Source of the DNA: Oceanicola sp. D3
Lineage (GTDB): Bacteria > Pseudomonadota > Alphaproteobacteria > Rhodobacterales > Rhodobacteraceae
Length of the DNA stretch: 64,000 bases
Assembly (NCBI RefSeq): GCF_006351965.1
Contig: NZ_CP040932.1
Coordinates: 3,906,001 to 3,970,000, forward strand
Direction: 5' to 3'
Shown: positions 43,343 through 52,106 of the stretch, piece after piece
Layout: the number at the start of each line of letters is the position of its first letter
Numbering within the stretch: position 1 is the stretch's first letter
Notes under the pieces: generated by a model
What the model was told of the DNA's origin: nothing
Database searches by the model: none
The model's input: the letters and a program-made list of their open reading frames with translations, nothing else
Translations under genes and position numbers: made by a program

Positions 43343-44398
43343 ATGACCTCCCGCCTCACCTCCCTGCGCCTCACCGCGCAAACTCTCTGCATCGGGGGCC
43401 TCGGCGCTGCGGTGGCGTGGGCGGTTGCGATGCCACTGGCATTTCTGGCCGGGCCCGCCATCGCGGTCGCCTGCGCCAGCCTTGCGGGGATGAAGGTGGC
43501 CGTGCACCCGCGACTGCGCGATGCCTGTTTCCTGCTGATCGGCCTGACCATCGGCGGGCTGGTAACGCCCGCCAGCCTCGGCGCCATAGCCTCTTGGCCC
43601 GTTGCCTTCGTCCTGCTCGCCCTGCTCACCCTCGTCACCCTGTTCGTGATCCGCAAGATGCTCTGCCGCTGGTTCGCCTTTGGGCAGGCCGAGGGCTTTC
43701 TCGCAGCCGCGCCGGGGCATCTCTCCATGGTGGTCGCCCTCGCCGAAACCCTCGGGTTGCCACTGGTGCGCCCGGTGCTGATGGCCTCCTTCCGCGTGTT
43801 GATCCTCACGTTGACGGTGCCGCTTGCCGCGCGGCTGGCGGGCGTGCCCATCGGCCCCGGCCTGCCCTCCCCACCGCTGACCGAAAGCTGGCTGACGATT
43901 GCACCGCAGATCATCGCCGCCGCAGCGCTCGGCTGGGGGCTGGGCAAACTGCGCCTGCCAGCCCCCCTGCTGATCGGGGCAATGGCCGTGGGGGCCGGGG
44001 CGCATCTGTCGGGCGCTGCGGTCGGAAACCTGCCGGGCTGGGTCTCACAAACCGTTCTGGTGGTGATGGGCAGCCTGATCGGCTCGCGCTTTGCCGGCAT
44101 CACCGCCCGCGCCATTCTGGCTGACCTCGCCGCCGCCATGCTTGCCGTCGCCGCCGCCACCACGCTGGCCGCTGTCTTTGCCCTCGCCGCCGCCCGCGCC
44201 GCCGGCCTGCCCTTTCTCGACGTGCTCATCGCCTTCTCCCCCGGCGGGCTGGAAACCATGATCATCGTCGGCGCAGCAGCCGGGGCCGACCCAAGCTTTG
44301 TCGCCGCCGCCCACGTCAGCCGGCTGATCATCCTCGCCCTGATCCTATCGGCTTTCGCCATCCGCCACGGTCGCACACCCCCGCCGCCGGGGCGTTGA
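43343..44398 (+). CDS. AbrB-family membrane protein (duplicated AbrB domain)
   Basis: 351 residues, about ten TM helices in two duplicated AbrB-like halves (LAGPAIAVACASLAGMKV; LLIGAMAVGAGAHLSGAAVGNLPGW) with a conserved FSPGGLETMIIVGAAAGADPSFVAAAHVSRL at the end. Historically misnamed ammonia monooxygenase; a transporter by sequence, substrate unknown. Start at ATG 43343. Confidence 0.85.
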   Translation: MTSRLTSLRLTAQTLCIGGLGAAVAWAVAMPLAFLAGPAIAVACASLAGMKVAVHPRLRDACFLLIGLTIGGLVTPASLGAIASWPVAFVLLALLTLVTLFVIRKMLCRWFAFGQAEGFLAAAPGHLSMVVALAETLGLPLVRPVLMASFRVLILTLTVPLAARLAGVPIGPGLPSPPLTESWLTIAPQIIAAAALGWGLGKLRLPAPLLIGAMAVGAGAHLSGAAVGNLPGWVSQTVLVVMGSLIGSRFAGITARAILADLAAAMLAVAAATTLAAVFALAAARAAGLPFLDVLIAFSPGGLETMIIVGAAAGADPSFVAAAHVSRLIILALILSAFAIRHGRTPPPPGR

Positions 44399-44458
44399 AG
44401 CCCCATTGCCAGTTCCCCGGCCCTCGGCCATGATCCGCCCGCAAGGAGGGCCACACAG

Positions 44459-44914
44459 ATGCGCAAGTTTCTTGTCGTGCTTGATGACAGTCGCGAATGC
44501 CTTAACGCCATGCGCTTTGCCGCCATGCGCGCAGCCAAAACCGGCGGCGGGGTAGAGATCCTGTCGATCATCCCGCCCGACGAATTCAACCACTGGATCG
44601 GCGTTGGCGATGTGATGCGCGCCGAAGCCCGCGAGCGGATCGAGGCGCATTTCGAGGTCTTCGCCAAATGGATGCGCGACCGGCAGGGGGTAGACCCGGA
44701 GCTGGTGGTGCGCGAGGGCGAACCGGTGGATGAAATCCTCGCCCAATGCCGCGAAGACAGCGAAGTTGGCGTGCTGGTGCTGGGCGCGGGCGCAGGCAAG
44801 AAGGGCCCCGGCCCACTGGTGACGCAGCTCACCAAAAACGCTGGTTCGCTGGATTTCCCGATCACCATCGTGCCGGGCGAGCTTTCCAAGGAGCGGCTGG
44901 AGAGCATTACCTAG
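44459..44914 (+). CDS. Universal stress protein (UspA family)
   Basis: 151 residues. N-terminal KFLVVLDDSRECLNAMRFAAMRAA and VLVLGAGAGKKGPGPLVTQL with the ATP-binding G-rich loop. Cytoplasmic stress protein. AAGGAGGG lies 8 nt upstream. Followed by nfuA, tsaB and rimI on the same strand. Confidence 0.9.
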   Translation: MRKFLVVLDDSRECLNAMRFAAMRAAKTGGGVEILSIIPPDEFNHWIGVGDVMRAEARERIEAHFEVFAKWMRDRQGVDPELVVREGEPVDEILAQCREDSEVGVLVLGAGAGKKGPGPLVTQLTKNAGSLDFPITIVPGELSKERLESIT

Positions 44915-44947
44915 GCCAAGACTTGCCACGTCGCTGCCGCCACCTAC

Positions 44948-44964
44948 TTTAGAACCATTCCAAA
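44948..44964. promoter_or_regulatory. Irr (ICE) box-like operator upstream of nfuA
   Basis: TTTAGAACCATTCCAAA matches the alphaproteobacterial iron-control element TTTAGAAnnnTTCTAAA with a single mismatch. It sits 59 nt before the nfuA ATG, just upstream of a -35-like TTGACC. It would place nfuA under the haem-responsive regulator Irr. Confidence 0.6.
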
Positions 44965-44966
44965 TC

Positions 44967-44997
44967 TTGACCCGCCCCCACCCGAGGCGCATATAAG
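44967..44997 (+). promoter_or_regulatory. Predicted nfuA promoter
   Basis: TTGACC (44967-44972) and TATAAG (44992-44997) with a 19-bp spacer (18 bp to ATATAA). The Irr-like box lies three bp upstream of the -35, so control could be activating or repressing. Confidence 0.5.
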
Positions 44998-45022
44998 GCC
45001 CAACCCCGAAAGGACTGTGCGC

Positions 45023-45586
45023 ATGTTCATCCAGACCGAATCCACGCCAAACCCCGCCACGCTGAAGTTTCTGCCCGGGCAGGAAGTGCTTGGCACCGGC
45101 ACCGCCGATTTCCCCAATGCCGACTCGGCCTCCGGCTCGCCGCTGGCCCAGCGCATCTTTGCTGTCGATGGCACCACCGGCGTGTTTCTTGGCGGTGATT
45201 TCGTGACCGTCACCAAAACCGATGCCGTGGAATGGGACCATATCAAGCCCGCCATCCTTGGCGCGATCATGGAGCATGTGCAGTCGGGCGAGCCGGTGCT
45301 GGCCTCCAACGCCGCGCCCGAGGCCGCCCATGCGGTGCATGAGGGCGAAGACGGCGAGATCGTCGAGCAGATCAAGCAGCTGCTCGACACCCGCGTGCGC
45401 CCCGCCGTGGCGCAGGATGGTGGCGACATCACCTTCCACGGCTTCGAGCGCGGCGTTGTCTACCTGCACATGCAGGGCGCCTGCGCCGGTTGCCCCTCTT
45501 CCACGCTAACGCTGAAGATGGGCATCGAGCAGCTGCTGCGCCACTACATCCCCGAGGTGACGGAAGTGCGCCCGGTCGCCGCCTGA
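45023..45586 (+). CDS. nfuA: NfuA-type iron-sulfur carrier (NifU family)
   Basis: 187 residues. N-terminal Nfu_N domain (MFIQTESTPNPATLKFLPG) and C-terminal NifU domain from about 105 with the cluster-binding CAGC motif in MQGACAGCPSSTLTLKMGIE. Delivers Fe-S clusters to apo-proteins. Start at 45023 (MFIQTES); a GTG two codons upstream is possible. Preceded by an Irr-like box and promoter. Confidence 0.93.
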   Translation: MFIQTESTPNPATLKFLPGQEVLGTGTADFPNADSASGSPLAQRIFAVDGTTGVFLGGDFVTVTKTDAVEWDHIKPAILGAIMEHVQSGEPVLASNAAPEAAHAVHEGEDGEIVEQIKQLLDTRVRPAVAQDGGDITFHGFERGVVYLHMQGACAGCPSSTLTLKMGIEQLLRHYIPEVTEVRPVAA

Positions 45587-45603
45587 TCCGGGCAGCCTGA
45601 CCC

Positions 45604-46191
45604 TTGGGCTCTTCCGATCCCACCCTGCTGGCCTTCGACACCTCCGGCCCCCACATCGCGGGGGCCGTTCTGCACCGTGGCGAGCTGGTGGCCGAGTGCT
45701 TCGAGCCAATGAAGCGCGGACAGGCCGAAAACCTCATGCCAATGCTGGAGGGCCTGCTCACCAAGGCCGGGCTCGTTTGGGGCGACCTCACCGCGCTCGG
45801 CGTCGGCATCGGCCCCGGCAACTTCACCGGCATCCGCATTTCCGTCGCCGCCGCCCGTGGGCTGGCGCTTGGGCTCGGCATTCCGGCCATCGGTGTATCT
45901 ACCTTCGAGCTGGCGCGCTCCGGAGAGAGCGAAACCGTCCTGCTCCCCGCCCCCCGCGACATGGCCTACGCGCAAGACTTCGCCCGGGGTGCCCCCTCCG
46001 GCCCGCCCCGGCTGGTGCCACGCACCGCCGAACTACGCGAACCACTCCCCAACATTCCCCTCCGCCTCGCCACCCGCGCCGCCGCGCTGCTCGCGCAGGC
46101 CAGTGGCCCCCTGCCGCGTCCCGCGCCGCTCTACGTGCGTGCGCCCGATGCCGCCCCCGCGCGAGATGCGCCACCCGAGATCGTCGGATGA
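45604..46191 (+). CDS. tsaB: tRNA threonylcarbamoyladenosine biosynthesis protein TsaB
   Basis: 195 residues. ASKHA-like fold: LLAFDTSGPHIAGAVL, then GRGQAENLMPMLEGLL-type region and GIGPGNFTGIRISVAAARGLALGL, the family signature. Partner of TsaD in t6A37 tRNA modification. TTG start at 45604; the C-terminus is short but complete. Its stop overlaps the rimI ATG. Confidence 0.92.
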   Translation: MGSSDPTLLAFDTSGPHIAGAVLHRGELVAECFEPMKRGQAENLMPMLEGLLTKAGLVWGDLTALGVGIGPGNFTGIRISVAAARGLALGLGIPAIGVSTFELARSGESETVLLPAPRDMAYAQDFARGAPSGPPRLVPRTAELREPLPNIPLRLATRAAALLAQASGPLPRPAPLYVRAPDAAPARDAPPEIVG

Positions 46192-46607
46192 GCACCGAGG
46201 CCGAGGCGCTTGCCGCCCTTCACGCCGCCTGCTTCACCGCGCCCCGACCTTGGCACGCCGAGGAGTTTGCTGCGCTGCTGGCGCAAGACAGCGTCTTTCT
46301 CATCGGCGATGGTGGCACCGGCTTTGCGCTGGGGCAGGCCTCCGGCGCCGAGGCAGAGCTGCTCACCCTCGCCGTGCCCCCCGATGCGCGGCGGCAAGGC
46401 CGGGGCCGCGCCCTGCTTGCTGCCTACCACGACGCGGCCAGCGCGCGGGGCGCAAGCACCACCCTGCTGGAAGTTGCCGCCAACAACGCCGCCGCCATCG
46501 CGCTCTACACCGCCAGCGGCTACGGCGAGGTGGGCCAGCGCAAGGCCTACTACCGCACGCCCGACGCCGCGCGCATCGACGCGCTGGTGATGACCCGCGC
46601 CCTGTAG
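46188..46607 (+). CDS. rimI: Ribosomal-protein-alanine N-acetyltransferase RimI-like
   Basis: 139 residues, GNAT fold: ELLTLAVPPDARRQGRGRALLAAYHDAA with the acetyl-CoA loop RRQGRG, and EVAANNAAAIALYTASGYGEVGQRKAYY. Position directly after tsaB with an ATGA overlap supports RimI. Acetylates the N-terminus of ribosomal protein S18 in E. coli. Confidence 0.88.
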   Translation: MSTEAEALAALHAACFTAPRPWHAEEFAALLAQDSVFLIGDGGTGFALGQASGAEAELLTLAVPPDARRQGRGRALLAAYHDAASARGASTTLLEVAANNAAAIALYTASGYGEVGQRKAYYRTPDAARIDALVMTRAL

Positions 46608-46794
46608 GGCCGGGCGCATCCCGCCACACCGCCCCGATCCCCCCTCGAAACACCGTCAAGTTACGTTGCGGCGCAGAAAAAGCGGTTGACCACCCCCCGC
46701 CGCTGCGGCCTTATTCATGGGTAATCCATAATCCAGCAGCCCCGAGCGCAATTGCGCCGAGGGCGCGGAGCAAAACCAACGGGAGACCTTCACC

Positions 46795-47787
46795 ATGACA
46801 TTCGCGCGCGCTCTTCTTGCCGCCACCGCCTCCGTCGCACTCACCGCAGGCGCGGCGCTGGCCGAACCGGCTGTTATCTTCGACCTCGGCGGCAAGTTCG
46901 ACAAATCCTTCAACGAAAGCGCCTACACCGGTGCCAAGAAGTGGGCCGAGGAAACCGGCGAAAGCTTCAAGGAAATCGAGATGCAGTCCGAGGCCCAGCG
47001 CGAGCAGGCCCTGCGCCGGCTGGCCGAAGATGGCGCAAACCCCATCGTGATGACCGGCTTCGCCTTTGCAACCGTGCTGGGTGAAGTGGCCCCCGACTAC
47101 CCCGACACCAAGTTCGTCATCATCGACGGCGTGGTTGATGCGCCCAACGTGCGCTCGGTGGTGTTCAAGGAGCAGGAGGGCTCCTACCTCGTTGGCATGA
47201 TGGCTGGCATGGCCTCCGAGTCGGGCACCGTGAGCTTCGTCGGCGGCATGGACATTCCGCTGATCCACAAGTTCGCCTGCGGCTATGCCCAGGGCGTGAA
47301 GGCGGCCAACCCCGATGCCACCGTGATCCAGAACATGACCGGCACCACCCCGGCCGCCTGGAACGACCCGGTGAAAGGCTCCGAGCTGACCAAGGCGCAA
47401 ATCTCGCAAGGGTCTGACGTGGTTTATGCCGCCGCTGGCGGTACCGGCGTGGGCGTTCTGCAAACCGCTGCCGATGAAGGCATCTACTCCATTGGCGTGG
47501 ACTCCAACCAAAACCACCTGCACCCCGGCTCCGTGCTCACCTCGATGCTCAAGCGCGTCGACGTGGCGGTGTATGACAGCTTCACCGCCGGGGCCGACGG
47601 CATCGAGCCCGGCCTCGTGGCCCTCGGCCTTGCCGAAGGCGGCGTCGATTACGCCATGGACGAGAACAACGCCGATCTCGTGACCGCCGAGATGACCGCA
47701 GCCGTCGACGCGGCCAAGGAAAAGATCATCGCCGGCGAGATCGAAGTGCACAACTACGAGACCGACAGCACCTGCCCGGCGATGTAA
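46795..47787 (+). CDS. BMP-family nucleoside ABC transporter substrate-binding protein
   Basis: 330 residues. Signal peptide with cleavage after LA (AALA-EP). Bmp (PnrA-like) domain: VIFDLGGKFDKSFNESAY, VDAPNVRSVVFKEQEGSYLVG, and GGTGVGVLQTAADEGIYSIGVDSNQ. Periplasmic purine-nucleoside binding protein in known members. It has no lipobox. A TTGACC at 46686 with TTATTC at 46711 may be its promoter (weak). First gene of the nucleoside operon. Confidence 0.9.
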   Translation: MTFARALLAATASVALTAGAALAEPAVIFDLGGKFDKSFNESAYTGAKKWAEETGESFKEIEMQSEAQREQALRRLAEDGANPIVMTGFAFATVLGEVAPDYPDTKFVIIDGVVDAPNVRSVVFKEQEGSYLVGMMAGMASESGTVSFVGGMDIPLIHKFACGYAQGVKAANPDATVIQNMTGTTPAAWNDPVKGSELTKAQISQGSDVVYAAAGGTGVGVLQTAADEGIYSIGVDSNQNHLHPGSVLTSMLKRVDVAVYDSFTAGADGIEPGLVALGLAEGGVDYAMDENNADLVTAEMTAAVDAAKEKIIAGEIEVHNYETDSTCPAM

Positions 47788-47818
47788 GCCGCGTGCAACG
47801 CTGACCAAACAAGAGGGA

Positions 47819-47847
47819 GGGCCGCGCCGGGAGACTGGCCGCGGCCC
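47819..47847 (+). other. Intercistronic hairpin between binding protein and ATPase
   Basis: GGGCCGCG (47819-47826) pairs with CGCGGCCC (47840-47847), followed by three T. Such hairpins after periplasmic binding protein genes usually stabilise the upstream mRNA or partly terminate, giving more binding protein than membrane parts. Confidence 0.5.
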
Positions 47848-47876
47848 TTTCCCAACCAGAAGACCGGGGGACAGAC

Positions 47877-49418
47877 ATGGCCGATCAACAGCCGCCCGCC
47901 ATCGAATTGCGCGGAATTTCCAAGGCCTTCGGGCCGGTTCAGGCCAATAAAGACATCTCGCTTTCGGTGAAGCGCGGGGCGATTCACGGCATCATCGGCG
48001 AGAACGGCGCAGGCAAGTCCACCCTGATGTCCATCCTCTATGGCTTCTACAAGGCCGATGCGGGCGAGGTCTTCATCGGTGGCCGCAAAACCGAAATCAC
48101 CGACAGTCAGGCCGCCATCGCCGCCGGCATCGGCATGGTCTTCCAGCACTTCAAACTGGTGCAAAACTTCACCGTGCTCGAAAACGTCGTGCTCGGCGCA
48201 GAAGACGGCCCCATGCTCGGCCCCTCGCTGTCCAAGGCCCGCAAGGAACTGACGGCGCTGGCCGAGGAATACGGCCTCAAGATCGACCCGGACGCCGTGA
48301 TCCAAGATATCGGCGTGGGCATGCAGCAGCGCGTCGAAATCCTCAAGGCGCTCTACCGACAGGCCGATATCCTCATTCTCGACGAGCCCACCGGGGTGCT
48401 CACCCCGGCCGAGGCCGACCAGCTCTTCCGCATCTTGGGGCGGCTGAAGGAAGAGGGCAAAACCATCGTCCTCATCACCCATAAACTCCGCGAAATCATG
48501 GACATAACCGATACCGTCTCGGTCATGCGTCGCGGCGAGATGACGGCCACCGTCCAAACCGCCACCACCTCCCCCGAGGAACTGGCAGAGCTGATGGTGG
48601 GCCGCAAGGTGCTGCTGCGGGTCGACAAGACCCCGGCCAAGCCCGGCGAAACGGTGCTGGAGGTCCGCGACCTTGCCGTGACCGACGACAAGGGCGTGCA
48701 AAAGCTGCGCGGCATCTCTTTTGATATCCGCGCAGGCGAAATCCTCGGCATCGCCGGGGTGGCGGGCAACGGCCAGTCAGAGCTGCTCGAAGTGCTCGGC
48801 GGCTACCAGGATGCCAAGGGCACCATCCGCATGAATGGCGAGCAGATCGACCTGACGGGCCGCCACTCCGACGCCCAATCGCGCCGCCGCCGGGGCATCG
48901 CCCATGTGCCCGAAGATCGCCACCGCGAGGGGCTGATCCTCGAATTCCACGCTTGGGAAAACGTCGCCTTCGGCTACCACAACGACCCGAAATACCAGAA
49001 AAACGCGCTGACGATGGACAACACCGCCATCCGTGAAGACACCGAAGCCAAGATGGAGCGCTTCGACGTGCGCCCGCCCAACCCCCTGCTGGCCGCCAAG
49101 AACTTCTCCGGCGGCAACCAGCAAAAGATCGTGCTGGCCCGCGAGATCGAGCGCAACCCCGACCTGCTGCTGATCGGCCAGCCCACGCGCGGGGTGGACA
49201 TCGGCGCCATCGAATTCATCCACCAGCAGATCGTGCGGCTGCGCGACGAGGGCAAGGCCATCCTTTTGGTCTCGGTCGAACTGGACGAAATCATGTCGCT
49301 CTCCGACCGGATCGCCGTCATGTTCGACGGGCAGATCATGGGCGAGCGCTTGCCGTCCGAAACCGACGAAAAAGAGCTCGGCCTGCTGATGGCCGGGATG
49401 CAGGGGGAGGCCGCGTGA
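47877..49418 (+). CDS. Nucleoside ABC transporter ATP-binding protein (two ABC domains)
   Basis: 513 residues with two NBDs. NBD1: Walker A GENGAGKST, DEPTGVLTPAEADQL. NBD2: degenerate Walker A GVAGNGQSE, as usual in this RbsA-like class, signature FSGGNQQK and IGQPTRGVDIGA. Energises BMP-dependent nucleoside uptake. Ends with a GTGA overlap into the VasI-like gene. Confidence 0.92.
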   Translation: MADQQPPAIELRGISKAFGPVQANKDISLSVKRGAIHGIIGENGAGKSTLMSILYGFYKADAGEVFIGGRKTEITDSQAAIAAGIGMVFQHFKLVQNFTVLENVVLGAEDGPMLGPSLSKARKELTALAEEYGLKIDPDAVIQDIGVGMQQRVEILKALYRQADILILDEPTGVLTPAEADQLFRILGRLKEEGKTIVLITHKLREIMDITDTVSVMRRGEMTATVQTATTSPEELAELMVGRKVLLRVDKTPAKPGETVLEVRDLAVTDDKGVQKLRGISFDIRAGEILGIAGVAGNGQSELLEVLGGYQDAKGTIRMNGEQIDLTGRHSDAQSRRRRGIAHVPEDRHREGLILEFHAWENVAFGYHNDPKYQKNALTMDNTAIREDTEAKMERFDVRPPNPLLAAKNFSGGNQQKIVLAREIERNPDLLLIGQPTRGVDIGAIEFIHQQIVRLRDEGKAILLVSVELDEIMSLSDRIAVMFDGQIMGERLPSETDEKELGLLMAGMQGEAA

Positions 49419-50281
49419 GCAACGCAAGAGCAAGACTTGCCGCTCTGGCAGCTGTGCTGTTGCTGCCGCTCGCCGCCAAAGCAGAGGTGCACTACGCCTG
49501 CACCTTCCCCAGCCTGCCGTCCTTCTCCATCACCTATCCGGAAGCGGTCGGCGCAAAGCCCCTGTTGCAGGTGCAAAACCGCCCTCCTGTAGAGATGACG
49601 CAAGGCAGTGGCAGCAATCGGATAGAAACCGGCACCGTCGATGGCTACCGCTTTCAGTTCGTGCCCAAACATTCTCATCTTGAGGTCCGCAAGGGCGACG
49701 AGGTGATCGGGGGTGAAACCGGCCGATGCGTCCGGATCGGTGGCCCGGTGAATGAAACGCCCCTGGTACTGGTCGCGCCCGCGCCAGAAGCGCCGGAAGC
49801 AGCGCCCACCGCGAAGCCTGACAAGCCCGGCGATACCGGAAGCTGGTTGGTGAGCCAGAGCGAGTCGCAATTCGATGACACGCCGCTCATCGTCCTCCGG
49901 CTAGAATCGCGGGATGTCGTGCGTGGCAAATACAACGGCACCGCAACGCCCAGCCTGATCCTGCGATGCATGGAAAACACCACCTCAATGTTCATCAACC
50001 CCGGCGGGCATTTCCTTTCTGATATTCAAGGCTACGGCAAAGTAACCTACAGGATAGACGATCTGAAAGCAGCGTCCTGGCGAATGTCAGCATCCACGGA
50101 CAACGAGGTGCTCGGTCTCTGGAGTGGCAGCAAATCCATTCCTCAAATCAAGAAGTTGATACAGGGTAACTCGCTTCTGGTCCGCCTCACGCCCTACAAT
50201 GAAAGTGCCCTCGAATTCGGCTTCGACCTCGCTGGCCTGAACGAAGCAATCAAGCCGCTGCGAAAAGCGTGCAACTGGTGA
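49415..50281 (+). CDS. Secreted protein with VasI/TagO-like C-terminal domain, inside the nucleoside operon
   Basis: 288 residues. Signal peptide (cleavage near AKA-EV). N-terminal ~100 residues are a Cys-containing beta-rich region; a Pro/Ala linker at about 110-140 follows. The last ~145 residues (GSWLVSQSESQFDDTPLIVLRLES, LILRCMENTTSMFINPG, YRIDD, WRMSASTDNEVLGLW, FDLAGLNEAIKPLRKACNW) match PF11319 (VasI/EvfG/TagO), a domain known from T6SS-associated proteins but also found alone. GTG start in the ATPase stop. Base use is less GC-extreme than neighbours, hinting at insertion. Function unknown. Confidence 0.75.
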   Translation: MSNARARLAALAAVLLLPLAAKAEVHYACTFPSLPSFSITYPEAVGAKPLLQVQNRPPVEMTQGSGSNRIETGTVDGYRFQFVPKHSHLEVRKGDEVIGGETGRCVRIGGPVNETPLVLVAPAPEAPEAAPTAKPDKPGDTGSWLVSQSESQFDDTPLIVLRLESRDVVRGKYNGTATPSLILRCMENTTSMFINPGGHFLSDIQGYGKVTYRIDDLKAASWRMSASTDNEVLGLWSGSKSIPQIKKLIQGNSLLVRLTPYNESALEFGFDLAGLNEAIKPLRKACNW

Positions 50282-50297
50282 AGGAGGAAAACGCCAC

Positions 50298-51467
50298 ATG
50301 GACGTGATGCCCAAATGGGCCGAGGTGATCCTCGTTCCCCTCATCTCCCTCATCCTTGCCGCGCTTCTCTCGGCGGTTGTGATCCTCGCCATCGGCGAAA
50401 ACCCGATCACGGCGGTCGGCATCATGATCGACGGGTCTGTCGGCTCGATCCGGGGCTGGGGCTATACGCTGTATTACGCCACCAACTTCATCTTCACTGG
50501 CCTCTGCGTTTCGGTCGCCTTCCATGCCCGCCTGTTCAACATCGGCGGAGAGGGGCAGGCGATGGTCGGCGGGCTCGGGGTGGCGCTGGTGCTGCTCTAC
50601 ATTCCCTTTCCGCACTGGTCGATCGCGCTGGTCGCCGCCTCTCTGGGGGCTGCGGCCTTCGGGGCGCTCTGGGCGCTGATCCCGGCCTACCTTCAGGCCG
50701 CGCGGGGCAGCCATATCGTGATCACCACGATCATGTTCAACTTCATGGCCGCGGGCCTGCTGAACTACCTGCTGTCCAACACGCTCAAGCCCGCTGGCCA
50801 GTCTGATCCGGCCTCGGCCAAGTTTGACGCCGCCTATGATCTGCCCACGCTGAATTCGGTGCTGACAGATCTGGGCTTCAAGGCGGCGCGGGACGATTCC
50901 GTCAACGTCACCTTCCTCCTCGCCATTATCGCCTGTTTCGCTGTCTGGTTCCTGCTCTGGCGCACCCGCCTCGGCTTCCAGATCCGTGCATTTGGCCAAT
51001 CCGAGACAGCGGCCAAATACGCGGGCATCTCGCCTCTGCGCATCACCGTGATCGCCATGCTGATCTCGGGCGGCCTCGCCGGGCTGATGGCCGTCAACAC
51101 CGCCATGGGCGAGCAGGAGCGCCTCGTGCTGAACGCCGTCGAAGGCGCGGGCTTCATCGGCATTGCCGTGGCGCTGATGGGGCGCAACCACCCCTTCGGC
51201 GTGTTCCTCGCCGCCGTGCTCTTCGGCTTTCTCTATCAGGGCGGAGCCGAGTTGGCGCTGTGGACGTCGATCCCGCGTGAGCTGATCGTCGTCATCCAAG
51301 CCCTCGTGATCCTCTTCACCGGCGCGCTCGACAACATGGTGCGCGCGCCGCTCGCCAAGCTCTTCCTGCATCTGCGCAAGGGCAAGGAACCGCCCGAAAC
51401 CGCGCCACCGCCGCCGGGGCCAAAGCGGCCCGACCATGCGCCCGAAGGCACGGTGAAGGAGGCATGA
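50298..51467 (+). CDS. Nucleoside ABC transporter permease 1
   Basis: 389 residues, BPD_transp_2 family, about ten TM helices; FNIGGEGQAMVGGLG is the YufP/NupB signature, GSHIVITTIMFNFMAAGLLNYLL typical of this permease, and the C-terminus has an extra Pro-rich tail. GAAGGAGGAAAACGCCAC precedes the ATG. Overlaps the LysE gene by 4 nt. Confidence 0.9.
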   Translation: MDVMPKWAEVILVPLISLILAALLSAVVILAIGENPITAVGIMIDGSVGSIRGWGYTLYYATNFIFTGLCVSVAFHARLFNIGGEGQAMVGGLGVALVLLYIPFPHWSIALVAASLGAAAFGALWALIPAYLQAARGSHIVITTIMFNFMAAGLLNYLLSNTLKPAGQSDPASAKFDAAYDLPTLNSVLTDLGFKAARDDSVNVTFLLAIIACFAVWFLLWRTRLGFQIRAFGQSETAAKYAGISPLRITVIAMLISGGLAGLMAVNTAMGEQERLVLNAVEGAGFIGIAVALMGRNHPFGVFLAAVLFGFLYQGGAELALWTSIPRELIVVIQALVILFTGALDNMVRAPLAKLFLHLRKGKEPPETAPPPPGPKRPDHAPEGTVKEA

Positions 51468-52102
51468 TGGCCGATCTCATCCCCTTCCTGCCCGGCTTCT
51501 TCGCGGCCTTCTCCATCCTGATGGTCGCCGCCTCCTCGCCCGGGCCAGCGGTGGCCATGCTGCTCGGCATCTCCATGAGCCGGGGCCGTGGGGCGGCGCT
51601 GGTGACCTGCCTCGGCATCGCCTTCGGCTCCACCACCATCAACCTCGCCACCATGCTCGGCGTCGGCCTGCTGCTGTCAGAGGCCGCATGGGCCATGCAA
51701 ATCCTGCGGATCCTCGGCGCGGCCTATCTCGCCTGGCTGGCCTACGGGGCCTTCCGCAAGGCGGCAAACCCGCCCGCGCTCACCACCGGGCCGGTGCCCG
51801 CCCGCTCGGTGCTCCGCCTCCTGCTGGCGGGCTACCTGCTGCAAGTGACCAATCCCAAGGCCATCGTCTTCTGGCTCGCCATCGCCGCACTCGGGGCCAC
51901 CGAAGGCGGCGGCACGCTGGTCTATGCCGCCTTCTTCGCCGGGGCATGGCTCATCAGCTTCACCTGCCACGCCGCATGGGCGCTGCTGCTCTCCGCCGCG
52001 CCGATCCGCGCCGCCTACGCCCGCGCAAGGCGCTCGGTGGAGGCCACGCTGGGCGTGCTCTTCGCCTTCTTCGCCTTCAAGCTCGCCACATCGAGGAGCT
52101 AG
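51464..52102 (+). CDS. LysE-family translocator between the two permease genes
   Basis: 212 residues, six TM helices, PGPAVAMLLGISMSRGRGAALVTCLG and LLQVTNPKAIVFWLA. An exporter of amino acids or similar. It starts in the stop of permease 1 (ATGATG) and lies immediately before permease 2, so it is embedded in the transport operon. Why a LysE protein sits here is not known; it could export a base or breakdown product. Confidence 0.87.
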   Translation: MMADLIPFLPGFFAAFSILMVAASSPGPAVAMLLGISMSRGRGAALVTCLGIAFGSTTINLATMLGVGLLLSEAAWAMQILRILGAAYLAWLAYGAFRKAANPPALTTGPVPARSVLRLLLAGYLLQVTNPKAIVFWLAIAALGATEGGGTLVYAAFFAGAWLISFTCHAAWALLLSAAPIRAAYARARRSVEATLGVLFAFFAFKLATSRS

Positions 52103-52106
52103 AGCC

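Noticed and set aside
43158-43346. 62-codon open frame before the AbrB gene
   Set aside because: No ribosome binding site, low-complexity Pro/Arg-rich product, no recognised family; probably leader sequence.
6382-50281. A type VI or extracellular contractile injection locus
   Set aside because: Only two scattered relatives (PAAR-like, VasI-like) occur; no sheath, tube, baseplate or ClpV genes are in the window.
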